Numbered from the stretch's first letter, positions 15,608-24,218 are shown. The stretch is 64,000 nt of DNA from Chitinophagaceae bacterium (GCA_025934485.1 JAICXX010000001.1:1-64000); one strand, 5' to 3'. Translations and numbers: made by a program. Notes: generated from the sequence alone by a model not told the origin.

Positions 15608-17025
15608 TGGATAGACAGCCACATAATAACCTTTGGGCTGAGAAGCTGTTGCAGGTGTCCATGCCGGATAGCGGTGAGGCCTGGGCTGGTATGGAAGTCA
15701 TCCTTGACCGTGAGCTGCAGCAACGTTTACGGAGCGATTGGCGGAGGTGGCTGCTCGTGCTCCTTTTGTTGCTTCTGCTTATCGGCGTCTGCAATTGTCC
15801 GGGGCGTGGGCGTCTTTTCCATCGTTCGGGGCACGACTCCCGCATTTCCGGTGCTCTCCCTGCGACCCCGGCGAAGGCCCCGGCCGGCGGGAACCCGGCG
15901 AGCCCGGCTACGGCGACGCCTGTGAGTCCGGAAAATCCCGTGGTACAGTCTCCCGCGACTGCCGCGAACCCGGCGGCTCCTGAACCAACCACGCGTGCGA
16001 CCCGGCACAACCGGCGGACCCTTGCAGTCACGCCATCCGGGCGGCCGACGCCCGCAGCGCCACGCGGATCATCCGGGTCCGCCACACCCACAGCCTTTGG
16101 CGACGTCACACAGACCGCGCCGGATGGCTCACCGGTTGCGAAAACCTCCTTTCGGCGGCCACCGGCGAAGAGCAATCTAACCGCTGCCGGGGACACGGTC
16201 ACAAAGAAGAACGTCCCCGCCGCCAGCGATACGGCTGGGAAGAAGAGCACACCCGTGTTGCCAAAAGCCGTGTCGCGCAAAGACAGCTTGCACAGGAAAC
16301 CGCCCCCGCCCCCGCAGGAAGAGGACCAAAAGGAAAAAGACCATGGCTGGGTCTTTGGCATCGGCCTCAATCAGTTCTTTCCTATTGGCGGTCAAAGAGG
16401 CTCGACCTACAACGCGGATGGCCTCACGGGCACGCTAAGCGACTATCTGCCGGTGCCGATGATCCGCTATTACTTCAATCACAAGGCTTATCTCCAGGTG
16501 GAAGCACAGCTCAACACGCCACAGGCCACGAAGAAGAACCTTGTCTTCAACTCTGTGCTACACGACAGCACTTCCATACCCGGGGAAAATGTACAGACGT
16601 CAGCGACCCTTCAGCAGCTCTATTATTTCAATATCCCGCTGAGTTTTCACTATGCGGTGACGGACGAGCTGAACATCGGGACTGGTCTCCAGTTCTCTCA
16701 TTTGGGCAATGCTATCGGCAATTTCGACAGCACACTTACGAATTTGAGGACGCTGGAGGTAACGAATCCAAAGGACACGAAGAGCTTCAAAGACGATACG
16801 CTTTATCGGCGCATCAGGACGAACGAGTTCCGGTTCCTGGTAGATGCCAGCTACACCTGGAAGCATATTGTCCTGGGAGTGCGGTATAACCAAGCGCTGA
16901 GCAAGTTCATCAATGTCCCGCTGCCCACGGGAGGAAGTACGCAGTCGCGCAATAGCTCGCTACAGATCTATGTGCGGTATATCTTATGGGATACGCGGAA
17001 AAAGAAGAAGCAGGGGCCGCCGTAG
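15607..17025 (+). CDS. Membrane-anchored linker plus C-terminal beta-barrel protein
   Basis: Protein of 472 residues in four parts: a cytoplasmic N-terminus with an AWAGMEVILDRELQQRLR helix (about 1-45); one transmembrane helix of near-continuous leucine (about 47-62); a long Pro/Ala/Thr-rich disordered linker (about 70-240); and a C-terminal beta-barrel-like domain of about 225 residues (GWVFGIGLNQFFPIGG … SLQIYVRYILWDTRKKKK). The one-base overlap with an ECF sigma gene suggests that the N-terminus acts as an anti-sigma factor. If so, one chain would span the inner membrane and periplasm and end in an outer-membrane-type barrel. That reading is inference; no zinc-finger anti-sigma motif is visible. 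Confidence 0.75.
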   Translation: MDRQPHNNLWAEKLLQVSMPDSGEAWAGMEVILDRELQQRLRSDWRRWLLVLLLLLLLIGVCNCPGRGRLFHRSGHDSRISGALPATPAKAPAGGNPASPATATPVSPENPVVQSPATAANPAAPEPTTRATRHNRRTLAVTPSGRPTPAAPRGSSGSATPTAFGDVTQTAPDGSPVAKTSFRRPPAKSNLTAAGDTVTKKNVPAASDTAGKKSTPVLPKAVSRKDSLHRKPPPPPQEEDQKEKDHGWVFGIGLNQFFPIGGQRGSTYNADGLTGTLSDYLPVPMIRYYFNHKAYLQVEAQLNTPQATKKNLVFNSVLHDSTSIPGENVQTSATLQQLYYFNIPLSFHYAVTDELNIGTGLQFSHLGNAIGNFDSTLTNLRTLEVTNPKDTKSFKDDTLYRRIRTNEFRFLVDASYTWKHIVLGVRYNQALSKFINVPLPTGGSTQSRNSSLQIYVRYILWDTRKKKKQGPP

Positions 17026-17041
17026 GCTCCGTAGCCGGGAT

Positions 17042-18973
17042 CTACCGCCCGAATAGTTTTTCTACATAATCTTTTTTGAACTCGATGTAGGTGGGATCGC
17101 CGCCGGGGGTGACATTGTGTTGCGCACAGGCAAACAGCCCGTCTACCAGGGTCCGCATCTCCCTTTCGGTTAGGAGCGTACCCGCTTTGATAGAACCCTG
17201 CCGGGCGAGGCTGCGGATCAACTTCTCCCGCCGCGAGAACCGGATCTCGCTGGTAAAATTCTTGTATTGTTCGAGCAGGCTTTCCATGGCGACCTTTTCG
17301 TTGCCCTGAGAAGTGTCGCCTGGCGTCCCCTGGATAATGAAACTATCCTTTCCAAAGGGCTCGATACTATAGCCCAGGGGTTGCAGATCGGGCAGCAGCT
17401 CGGTGAGCAGGATCGCGTCGGGGGCGCCAAGCGTCAGCGTCACGGGGAACAGGCTCTTCTGGCTGGGGATATGTTGGCCTATCGAAGCTTCCTTATAGCG
17501 TTCATAGAGGATGCGTTCATGTGCCGCCTGTTGATGGATGAGGATAAAGCTCCGGTTGGTCGGTGTCACGATGTAGGTGGCGAGCAATTGCTGCAATGGC
17601 GCATTTTCGATGGGCATGATACGGTTTGGCGTCGCCGTCATCCAGCTTTCGCCAGCCGCGCCGGACCCGCCACTCGTTGCGCCATCGCCCGATGAGGCTG
17701 AGTCACCCGGCGAACCCACGCCCGAAACTGAACCCGCGCCCGAAGCCGAACCCCCGGCCGCATAGCCGGTCTTCTTATCGGCGGGTCCCTCGTAGAAATC
17801 CTTCCAGTGGCGAAGCTCGCTTTTGTTGGTAGGCTCGATGAGGTGCGCCTGGTTCTTTTGCGTAAATGTCTTGTATAAGGAGCTGGAAGTAACCTCCGCC
17901 TTCTTCTCGTCCGACACCGGCTTGCTTATTGCATCGAGCCGCTGGATATTGGGGTCGAGATCGAAGTCCAGCGTCGGCGTAATGCTGAACTGTGCCAGCG
18001 CATGTTTCACCGCCGCCTGGACGAAGGCATAAACGATCTTCTCGTCTTCGAATTTGATCTCCTGCTTCGTAGGATGAACGTTGACGTCTACTTGCTGTGG
18101 ATCGAGATCGATAAAAAGCGTATACAGCGGGAACGCATCCCGCGGGATCATGTCCGTAAAGGCACTCATGATCGCATGATTGAGATACGCACTGCGGATG
18201 AACCGGTTGTTCACAAAGAAATATTGGTCGCCGCGCGTCTTCTTGGCCGTCTCCGGCTTGCCGACGAAACCATAGATATTCAGGTAGTCGGTGTTCTCCT
18301 GGACCGAGACCAGCTTGCTTGCATAGGAGTTGCCCAGGATCTGCACCGCGCGTTGTTTGAGGCTTCCTTTTTCAAGATGCATCATCTCCTGGCCGTTCGA
18401 TGAAAGCGAGAAAAAGATCGCCGGGAAAGCCAGCGCTACGCGCGTAAATTCGTCGACGATATGCCGCATCTCGGAGGGGTTGCTCTTCAAAAAATTCCGG
18501 CGCGCGGGCACGTTGAAGAAAAGGTTCTTCATGCAAATGCTGGTGCCCGTGGCCATGGCCACCGGCTCCTGTCGTATGACACGGCTGTTCTCGATCTCGA
18601 CACACACGCCCATTTCGTCCTCGGCCCGTCGTGTCCGGAGCTCCACCTGGGCGACGGCGGCGATGGAAGCCAGCGCTTCGCCGCGAAACCCCATCGTCCT
18701 GATATGAAAGAGATCGTCGATATTCCTGATCTTCGAGGTGGCATGCCGTTCGAAGGCCATGCGTGCATCCGTCTCGCTCATCCCTTTGCCGTTGTCGACC
18801 ACCTGGATCAGCGCCTTCCCTGCGTCCTGCACGAAAAGCCGGATCTCGGTGGCGCCCGCATCCACGGCATTCTCCAACAGCTCTTTCACGGCGCTGCCCG
18901 GCCGCTGGATGACCTCTCCGGCGGCTATCTGGTTGGCGATGTTATCGGGCAATAATTGAATGATGTCTGGCAA
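17042..18973 (-). CDS. mutL: DNA mismatch repair protein MutL
   Basis: Protein of 643 residues. The N-terminal GHKL ATPase has all its motifs (IANQIAAGEVIQRP, ELLENAVDAGA, DNGKGM, TMGFRGEALASIAAV). A Gly/Ser/Ala-rich linker (about 405-445) joins it to the C-terminal dimerisation domain. The metal-binding endonuclease motif, normally DQHAxxERxxYE, reads HQQAAHERILYE, and no CPHGRPT-like motif is seen (TPGGDPTYIEF instead), so the nicking activity may be absent. The start is a TTG at 18971-18973, fixed by the universal N-terminus PDIIQLLPDNIANQ. A 43-bp tandem repeat lies upstream. Confidence 0.95.
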   Translation of the reverse strand: MPDIIQLLPDNIANQIAAGEVIQRPGSAVKELLENAVDAGATEIRLFVQDAGKALIQVVDNGKGMSETDARMAFERHATSKIRNIDDLFHIRTMGFRGEALASIAAVAQVELRTRRAEDEMGVCVEIENSRVIRQEPVAMATGTSICMKNLFFNVPARRNFLKSNPSEMRHIVDEFTRVALAFPAIFFSLSSNGQEMMHLEKGSLKQRAVQILGNSYASKLVSVQENTDYLNIYGFVGKPETAKKTRGDQYFFVNNRFIRSAYLNHAIMSAFTDMIPRDAFPLYTLFIDLDPQQVDVNVHPTKQEIKFEDEKIVYAFVQAAVKHALAQFSITPTLDFDLDPNIQRLDAISKPVSDEKKAEVTSSSLYKTFTQKNQAHLIEPTNKSELRHWKDFYEGPADKKTGYAAGGSASGAGSVSGVGSPGDSASSGDGATSGGSGAAGESWMTATPNRIMPIENAPLQQLLATYIVTPTNRSFILIHQQAAHERILYERYKEASIGQHIPSQKSLFPVTLTLGAPDAILLTELLPDLQPLGYSIEPFGKDSFIIQGTPGDTSQGNEKVAMESLLEQYKNFTSEIRFSRREKLIRSLARQGSIKAGTLLTEREMRTLVDGLFACAQHNVTPGGDPTYIEFKKDYVEKLFGR

Positions 18974-19010
18974 TTCTACCTTAATTTGTGTGCAATTTAC
19001 CTCCTATATC

Positions 19011-19096
19011 TGAAAACGCGGTAGCGTTTTCGTCGGTACGACAGACATTAGCCTGAAAACATGACAGTGTTTTCGTCGGTACGACAGACATTAGCG
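19011..19096. repeat. Two 43-bp tandem repeats with paired stems
   Basis: Copy 1 (19011-19053) and copy 2 (19054-19096) share the right-hand 27 nt, gttttcgtcggtacgacaga plus cattagc. The left-hand stems differ but both pair: gaaaacgc-ggta-gcgttttc in copy 1 and gaaaaca-tgacag-tgttttc in copy 2. The element fills much of the 179-bp gap between the divergent mutL and glycosidase genes. Confidence 0.75.
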
Positions 19097-19152
19097 CTTT
19101 GCCGGAAATGTGCTAATTTCTCAGATGCGCATTCCCGGCACATATATAGAAT

Positions 19153-22100
19153 ATGAAGAAATTCACCTTGTTGCTCGCCTTTCTTGCTGCGATCACCGGC
19201 CTCCGTGCCCAAAGTCCCGCCTATTCCACCGATTCGGCCGATCATTGGGTCGACAGTGTTTTCAAGACCCTTTCCCCCGATGAGAAGATTGCCCAGCTCA
19301 TGGTGATCCGTCTCTCCGGCATCGATCCTGCCACACATAAGGCCGTATTCTATGATACGACAGTGGAAACGGCGATCCGCAAATACAACGTGGGGGGTAT
19401 CTGTCTGTTCCAGGGCGATCCACTCACACAGGCGGCGCATATCAATTATTATCAGGACATCGCCCGCACCCCCCTCCTCTTCTGCATCGACGCGGAGAAC
19501 GGTCTGGGCATGCGTATGGACAGCGTGGCGGGGCTGCCCCGGCAGATGATGCTGGGCGCCGCCGGCGACCCCGATCTCGTCTACCGCTATGGGCGGCTGG
19601 TAGGCAGCCAGTGCAAGAGAATGGGTATCCAGGTCAACTATGCACCCGTAGTAGATATCAACAACAACCCCGATAACCCGGTGATCAACGATCGCAGTTT
19701 CGGCGAAGACAAGACGCATGTCGCCGAATATGGTGTCGCCTATATGAAGGGACTGCAGGACCTGGGCGTCATGGCCTGTGCCAAACATTTCCCCGGCCAT
19801 GGCGATGTCTCCGTCGATTCGCATTTGGATCTCCCTGTGATTACCAAGAGCAAGAAACAGTTGGACTCATTGGAGTTGTATCCCTTTCGGGCGATGTTCG
19901 ACGCCGGTGTGGGAAGCGTAATGATCGCGCATTTGTACATCCCTGCGATCGACAATACGCCTAACAGGGCCACGTCGCTCTCTTATAACAATGTGACAAA
20001 GCTGCTGCGTAAACAGCTGCACTATCGGGGCATCAGCTTCACCGACGCCCTCGAAATGAAGGGTGTCGCGAAATACTACCCTGCCGGCGATGCTTCCGTC
20101 CAGAGCCTCATTGCCGGCAACGACATGCTATGTCTGCCCGGCGACGTTGGACTGAGCCTCGGGAAGATCGATTCCGCCATCAAAGTAAAGAAGATCCGCT
20201 GGAAGGACATCGACGCCCGGGTAAAGAAAGTATTGTATGCGAAGTATACCTACGGTTTGGCGCATTGGACACCGGTAAATAAGATCAATCTGACCACCGA
20301 TCTCAACGAAGGCGTGGCCGACATGCGCCGCCAGGTTGCTACCGATGCCCTCACGCTCCTGCGCAACGACGATCCTTCCGTGTTTCCCTTGCGTCCCGTG
20401 GATGCTATGACATCGGGCAAGGCGGCGGCGGGTCTCCGGCTTTTCAGGCACAAACGGGTCGCTTATATCGGCATGGGACTTACAGAAGACAACGAATTCA
20501 GCCACAGGATGCGTACCGACTACAACGCGCACGTCTATTTCTTCGATTATAACCTCGACAGCACCAAAGCCGCCGCGGCGCTCGAGCTGCTGAGCAATCG
20601 CTATGATGCCATCGTCATCGGCTTGCATAACTATGCGCGCTTCCCCGCCCACAACTTCGCCATCAGCGCTCCTGCCACGTGGCTTCTGCAGCAGCTGCAG
20701 CAAAAAGAAAAGACCGTGACGTTTGTCTTTGGCAACCCCTATGCCATCCGCAATACGTGCGATGCGCGGGTGCTGGTCGCCTGTTATGAAGACGACGATA
20801 TCACCCAGGACGTAGCCGCCGATCTCCTCAATGGAAAGTTTGTCGCGCATGGCCACCTCCCCGTGACCGTTTGCCCCCAATGGAAGGCCGGCGCCGGCCT
20901 CACGGATTCGCTGGTCACTTTGCCCACCGTCAAACCGGCGCAGGAGGGGATGGATGCAGCCAAGCTGGACAAGATCGACGCAATTGCCGAAGAGGCCATC
21001 GCAAAGAAGGCGACGCCCGGCTGCGTCGTGCTGGTGGCGCGGCATGGCAAGATCGTTTATCACAAAGCTTTCGGTTATCTCACGTATGACAAGACGGAGC
21101 CGGTGTATAAAGAGACCATTTATGATATGGCTTCCTGCACCAAGATCTGTGCGACGACGATGGCCACGATGCGGCTGTATGATGAAGGCAAGATCGATCT
21201 GCAAAAAACGCTGGGGGATTATCTGCCCTGGGTGCGCGGCAGCGACAAGGATACGCTGAAGCTCATCGACATCATGCTGCATCAGGCGCGGCTGGTGCCC
21301 GATGTGGTGTTCTATAAGGAATGTGTCGACAGCAGCAAGGAACAGTATCCTCTTCCCTGGATCTTCTCGACGAAGGCCGACAGTACGCATGGGGTGCGTG
21401 TCGCCGAGAACCTGTATCTGCGTAACGACTGGCGGGACACTATGTGTCTGCGCATCGTGCAAAGCAAGCTGATGCCGCCGCACAAGTACATCTATAGCGA
21501 CAACGATTTCATCTTGATGGGGCTCATTGTCGAGAAGGTGACGGGGATGACGCTGGATCAATATGTGAAAACAACGTTTTATGATCCGCTCGGGATGACG
21601 TCTACCGGCTTCCTGCCCCGCAATCGTTTCCCGCTCGGCCGCATCGCCCCGACTGCCGACGAGCCCATCTTCCGTCACCAGCTGATCCGCGGGGATGTCC
21701 ATGACCCCGGTTCGGCGATGTTCGGTGGGGTGTGCGGACACGCCGGGTTGTTTAGCGATGCCTATGACCTCGCCGTTCTGGCGCAGATGTTGCTCGATGG
21801 TGGCTCGCTCAACGGGCAGTCGTTCATTAAAAAGTCTACGATCGATTACTTTACCGATTATCATAGCGACATCAGTCGTCGTGGGATAGGCTGGGACAAA
21901 CCGGAGAAAGACAATGCCACTCGTCGCGAACCTTATCCGTGCCTGTCCGCCTCGCCGCTGACTTTTGGGCACACCGGATTTACGGGCACTTGTGTGTGGG
22001 TCGATCCGAAATATGATCTTACGTTCATTTTTTTGTCCAATCGGGTGAACCCTATCGAGAACGATCCCTGGTTATCCCGGCTCAACATCCGCGGTCGCAT

Positions 22101-22197
22101 ACAGGAGACCGTCTATCAGAGCATGGGCGTCGATACTCGCGCCAACACGAAAGCCCCCGTGCCGGAGAAGAAAAAGAAACACCACAAGAGGCATTGA
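19153..22197 (+). CDS. GH3 beta-N-acetylhexosaminidase / serine hydrolase fusion
   Basis: Exported two-domain enzyme of 1014 residues. A signal peptide (about 1-20) precedes a NagZ-like GH3 domain (about 30-370) with CAKHFPGHGDVSVDSHLDLP carrying the catalytic His and the nucleophilic Asp in SFTDALEMKGV. A GH3 C-terminal sandwich follows, then a class C beta-lactamase-like domain (about 600-985) with SxxK (MASCTKICAT), YxN-like (YSDND) and HTG (TFGHTGFTG) motifs. It probably removes N-acetylglucosamine from muropeptides, while the second domain may act on D-amino-acid peptides. The Lys/His-rich tail (KKKKHHKRH) is unusual. Such fusions are known in Bacteroidota. Confidence 0.9.
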   Translation: MKKFTLLLAFLAAITGLRAQSPAYSTDSADHWVDSVFKTLSPDEKIAQLMVIRLSGIDPATHKAVFYDTTVETAIRKYNVGGICLFQGDPLTQAAHINYYQDIARTPLLFCIDAENGLGMRMDSVAGLPRQMMLGAAGDPDLVYRYGRLVGSQCKRMGIQVNYAPVVDINNNPDNPVINDRSFGEDKTHVAEYGVAYMKGLQDLGVMACAKHFPGHGDVSVDSHLDLPVITKSKKQLDSLELYPFRAMFDAGVGSVMIAHLYIPAIDNTPNRATSLSYNNVTKLLRKQLHYRGISFTDALEMKGVAKYYPAGDASVQSLIAGNDMLCLPGDVGLSLGKIDSAIKVKKIRWKDIDARVKKVLYAKYTYGLAHWTPVNKINLTTDLNEGVADMRRQVATDALTLLRNDDPSVFPLRPVDAMTSGKAAAGLRLFRHKRVAYIGMGLTEDNEFSHRMRTDYNAHVYFFDYNLDSTKAAAALELLSNRYDAIVIGLHNYARFPAHNFAISAPATWLLQQLQQKEKTVTFVFGNPYAIRNTCDARVLVACYEDDDITQDVAADLLNGKFVAHGHLPVTVCPQWKAGAGLTDSLVTLPTVKPAQEGMDAAKLDKIDAIAEEAIAKKATPGCVVLVARHGKIVYHKAFGYLTYDKTEPVYKETIYDMASCTKICATTMATMRLYDEGKIDLQKTLGDYLPWVRGSDKDTLKLIDIMLHQARLVPDVVFYKECVDSSKEQYPLPWIFSTKADSTHGVRVAENLYLRNDWRDTMCLRIVQSKLMPPHKYIYSDNDFILMGLIVEKVTGMTLDQYVKTTFYDPLGMTSTGFLPRNRFPLGRIAPTADEPIFRHQLIRGDVHDPGSAMFGGVCGHAGLFSDAYDLAVLAQMLLDGGSLNGQSFIKKSTIDYFTDYHSDISRRGIGWDKPEKDNATRREPYPCLSASPLTFGHTGFTGTCVWVDPKYDLTFIFLSNRVNPIENDPWLSRLNIRGRIQETVYQSMGVDTRANTKAPVPEKKKKHHKRH

Positions 22198-22229
22198 TGA
22201 TCGCGTACTCACGCGCAAGATATTTGCAC

Positions 22230-22264
22230 AGAGAGCCACTACTTCGTTAGTGGCTCTCTTTTTT
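22230..22264 (+). terminator. Intrinsic terminator after the GH3 fusion gene
   Basis: A 12-bp perfect stem (agagagccacta / tagtggctctct) with a 6-nt loop is followed by a run of T (22257-22264 includes tcttttttt-like sequence). It lies 33 nt after the stop codon of the GH3 fusion. Confidence 0.9.
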
Positions 22265-22355
22265 CCCCAGAACCGCGCTCAACCAATGATGGTCCAAAAA
22301 GACGGACGCGTAAACCCTCCAGAAGTCCTCAAACGCATGGGAAGAATAGACTAAA

Positions 22356-23261
22356 TTATTTCGATGCCTTTTTCGCAACACCCGCCTTCGGCGCTCTTGA
22401 TCTCTTTGCACCCTTGGCCGCACTTGCAGGCACGCTCTTCTTCGCCACACGCGTCTTAGCGGTCGATCCGGCCGGAGTTTTCGAGGCGCGCGTGTTAGCG
22501 GGCCCCGATGAGGTGGTGGACTTTATGCGAAGCGAGGGATCCACGGCTGTCGCACCGTCTCGCGTTAGCTTCAGCACAGGCAGCCTGGCCTCGGGACCAG
22601 CGCCGCCGGTCGCAGTCGAATGTCCATAATTCTTTGCAAAATATTTACAGGCCTGTTGCAGTCCGCACTCGGGACATTTAGGTGTCCGGGCCACGCAAAC
22701 ATAGCGGCCGTGCAGGATGAGCCAGTGATGCGCAATATGTACCTGTTCTGTGGGGATAAACTCCAGCAGCTGCTTTTCCGCGGCGAGCGGGGTCTTGGCA
22801 TTTACTGTGAGCCCAATGCGCGCGGAGACGCGGAAGACATGCGTGTCAACCGCCATATTGGGCTGGTTGTCGACCACGGAAGTGATGACATTTGCCGTCT
22901 TGCGACCGACGCCGGGCAGCTGCACAAGCTCGTCTACGGTGAGGGGTATCTCGCCGTGAAATTTTTCCACAAGCATTTGGGCCATGCCGATAAGATGCCT
23001 GGTCTTGTTGTTGGGATAGGAGATACTCTTGATCAGTGGGAACAAGTCGTCGAAACCGGCCCTGGCAAGCGCATAGACATCGGGATAATCCGCGAAGATC
23101 GCGGGAGTCGTCATGTTGACGCGTTTGTCCGTACATTGAGCGGACAGGATAACCGCTACCAGTAACTGATAGGGACTGTCGTACAACAATTCAGTCTCGG
23201 CGTCCGGGTTGTGTGTGCTGAAATAATCCAGTACGAATTGATAGCGTTCCTTTCTGGTCAT
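22356..23261 (-). CDS. nth: Endonuclease III with long basic tail
   Basis: DNA glycosylase/AP lyase of 301 residues that removes oxidised pyrimidines. The helix-hairpin-helix LPGVGRKTANVI carries the catalytic Lys, the catalytic Asp is in MAVDTHVFR, and the 4Fe-4S cluster ligands follow the C-x6-C-x2-C-x5-C pattern (CVARTPKCPECGLQQAC). The conserved enzyme ends near residue 215. The last 85 residues are a Lys/Ala/Ser/Thr-rich tail with no visible fold, resembling histone H1-like or DNA-binding tails. It starts at the ATG at 23259-23261. Confidence 0.93.
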   Translation of the reverse strand: MTRKERYQFVLDYFSTHNPDAETELLYDSPYQLLVAVILSAQCTDKRVNMTTPAIFADYPDVYALARAGFDDLFPLIKSISYPNNKTRHLIGMAQMLVEKFHGEIPLTVDELVQLPGVGRKTANVITSVVDNQPNMAVDTHVFRVSARIGLTVNAKTPLAAEKQLLEFIPTEQVHIAHHWLILHGRYVCVARTPKCPECGLQQACKYFAKNYGHSTATGGAGPEARLPVLKLTRDGATAVDPSLRIKSTTSSGPANTRASKTPAGSTAKTRVAKKSVPASAAKGAKRSRAPKAGVAKKASK

Positions 23262-23299
23262 GGGGCCATGAAGGTACGTCAGATGCAGTGTACTCGTAC

Positions 23300-23566
23300 T
23301 TAGTGGTGTTCGATAGATTCAGATTCCTGTACAGCAGGAGCTGTTTTCCGGGCATAATTCAAAACACGCATGACAACTTCCATGCGGGGGGCTACTGTAA
23401 CTGTATCTAACGTATTATGTGAAGATCGTAAAACCTCCAATTTTTCGCGCAACATCCAGTCCTCCTTTAGCGCAGCCTCGATCGCTAAAGTCAACTCGGG
23501 GGAAGACTCTTTATACAAATACCGCAAAAGATCCTCCGGTGTAAAGAGTGTCATAGGCAAAACCAT
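23300..23566 (-). CDS. Small conserved hypothetical protein
   Basis: Protein of 88 residues (84 if the ATG at 23552-23554 is used). It is acidic and helical, opening with LFTPEDLLRYLYKESSPELT, continuing with WMLREKLEVLRSSHNTLD, and ending in EHH. I recall similar small proteins in Chitinophagaceae but no function. The pattern of a YLYxExSPE helix followed by an ALKEDW turn is reminiscent of the N-terminal helices of anti-sigma factors, but there is no membrane segment. It lies just upstream of nth (38-bp gap), same strand. The 212 bp upstream to 23779 hold no gene I can support. Confidence 0.6.
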   Translation of the reverse strand: MVLPMTLFTPEDLLRYLYKESSPELTLAIEAALKEDWMLREKLEVLRSSHNTLDTVTVAPRMEVVMRVLNYARKTAPAVQESESIEHH

Positions 23567-23778
23567 TTAATGTCCTAATATTGTCCGAAGCAAGTAAAAG
23601 TGAAACGTCCGTTATAAAAACGGGATTCAAGCACTGTTATTGTTCGGTGCCTTAATAAATGTTCAGTCGGGACAATTGGATTGGGCGGAACATGCGTTCG
23701 CCATCTTTTTAGCTATAAAGGGAGCGTACTGGGTAACTGTATGACAATCAATGCTGCGCCGTGGGTCTTTGGAAGACA

Positions 23779-24096
23779 CTAGCGCGTCTTCGGTCCACTG
23801 CCTTCTTTAATCAGGAAGAGGTCTTCGTTATCTCGCTTCATGAGGTACTTTTCCCGCGCATATTTCTCGAGCAATGCCGGGTTCGTCTTCAGCTGATCCA
23901 GTTCTTTTTGTGTAACCGCAATCTGCTGTTCATAATACTGTTTGCTTTTCTCCAGTTTTATGAGTTCCGCACGCTCCCGGAAATGACTCGTGATGAAGTC
24001 CCGGTTATCAAAGAACATAACCCACACAACAAAACCAACCGTTGTGAGGAAGTATTTGTTCTTTAGCCAGCCCGGAATTCGCGTTAAAACCCTCAT
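23779..24096 (-). CDS. Septum formation initiator FtsB/DivIC family
   Basis: Protein of 105 residues with a single N-terminal membrane helix (about 15-32: YFLTTVGFVVWVMFF), a periplasmic coiled coil (about 45-78) and the conserved ending LEKYAREKYLMKRDNEDLFLI typical of the DivIC/FtsB family. It is a bitopic divisome component linking FtsL and FtsQ. It lies downstream of eno on the same strand, separated by a terminator and a 38-bp tandem repeat, so it probably has its own promoter. Confidence 0.9.
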   Translation of the reverse strand: MRVLTRIPGWLKNKYFLTTVGFVVWVMFFDNRDFITSHFRERAELIKLEKSKQYYEQQIAVTQKELDQLKTNPALLEKYAREKYLMKRDNEDLFLIKEGSGPKTR

Positions 24097-24100
24097 AAAA

Positions 24101-24196
24101 TCTAATTTCTGCCTTCGGCCGCCGCCTTACGGCGACGATCTAATTTCTGCCTTCGGCCGCCGCCTTACGGCGACGATCTAATTTCTGCCTTCGGTC
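24101..24196. repeat. 38-bp tandem repeat upstream of divIC-like gene
   Basis: The 17-mer tctaatttctgccttcg recurs at 24101, 24139 and 24177, giving two complete 38-bp units and a partial third. Each full unit contains the small hairpins gcc-ttc-ggc and cgccg-cctta-cggcg. The innermost copy runs straight into the divIC-like start codon region on the minus strand. Confidence 0.75.
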
Positions 24197-24216
24197 AGCC
24201 GGCCCGGTGGCCGGCC
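24197..24216. repeat. Double-hairpin element beside the eno terminator
   Basis: The sequence after the last 38-bp unit forms gccggcc-cggt-ggccggc, immediately next to a gcc-ttc-gg half-hairpin. It fits the variable-stem element family seen at 35317, 37205, 37295, 44065 and 48888. Confidence 0.5.
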
Positions 24217-24218
24217 AG

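Noticed and set aside
20128-21972. Very long open frame (about 614 codons) antisense to the GH3 fusion gene
   Set aside because: It mirrors the codon pattern of the plus-strand gene, whose catalytic motifs are complete; long antisense frames are expected in GC-rich DNA. The product looks like arbitrary His/Arg/Ile-rich sequence with no domain.
24101-24196. CRISPR or tRNA-like cluster near eno
   Set aside because: The 38-bp units abut each other without spacers and cannot form a cloverleaf.
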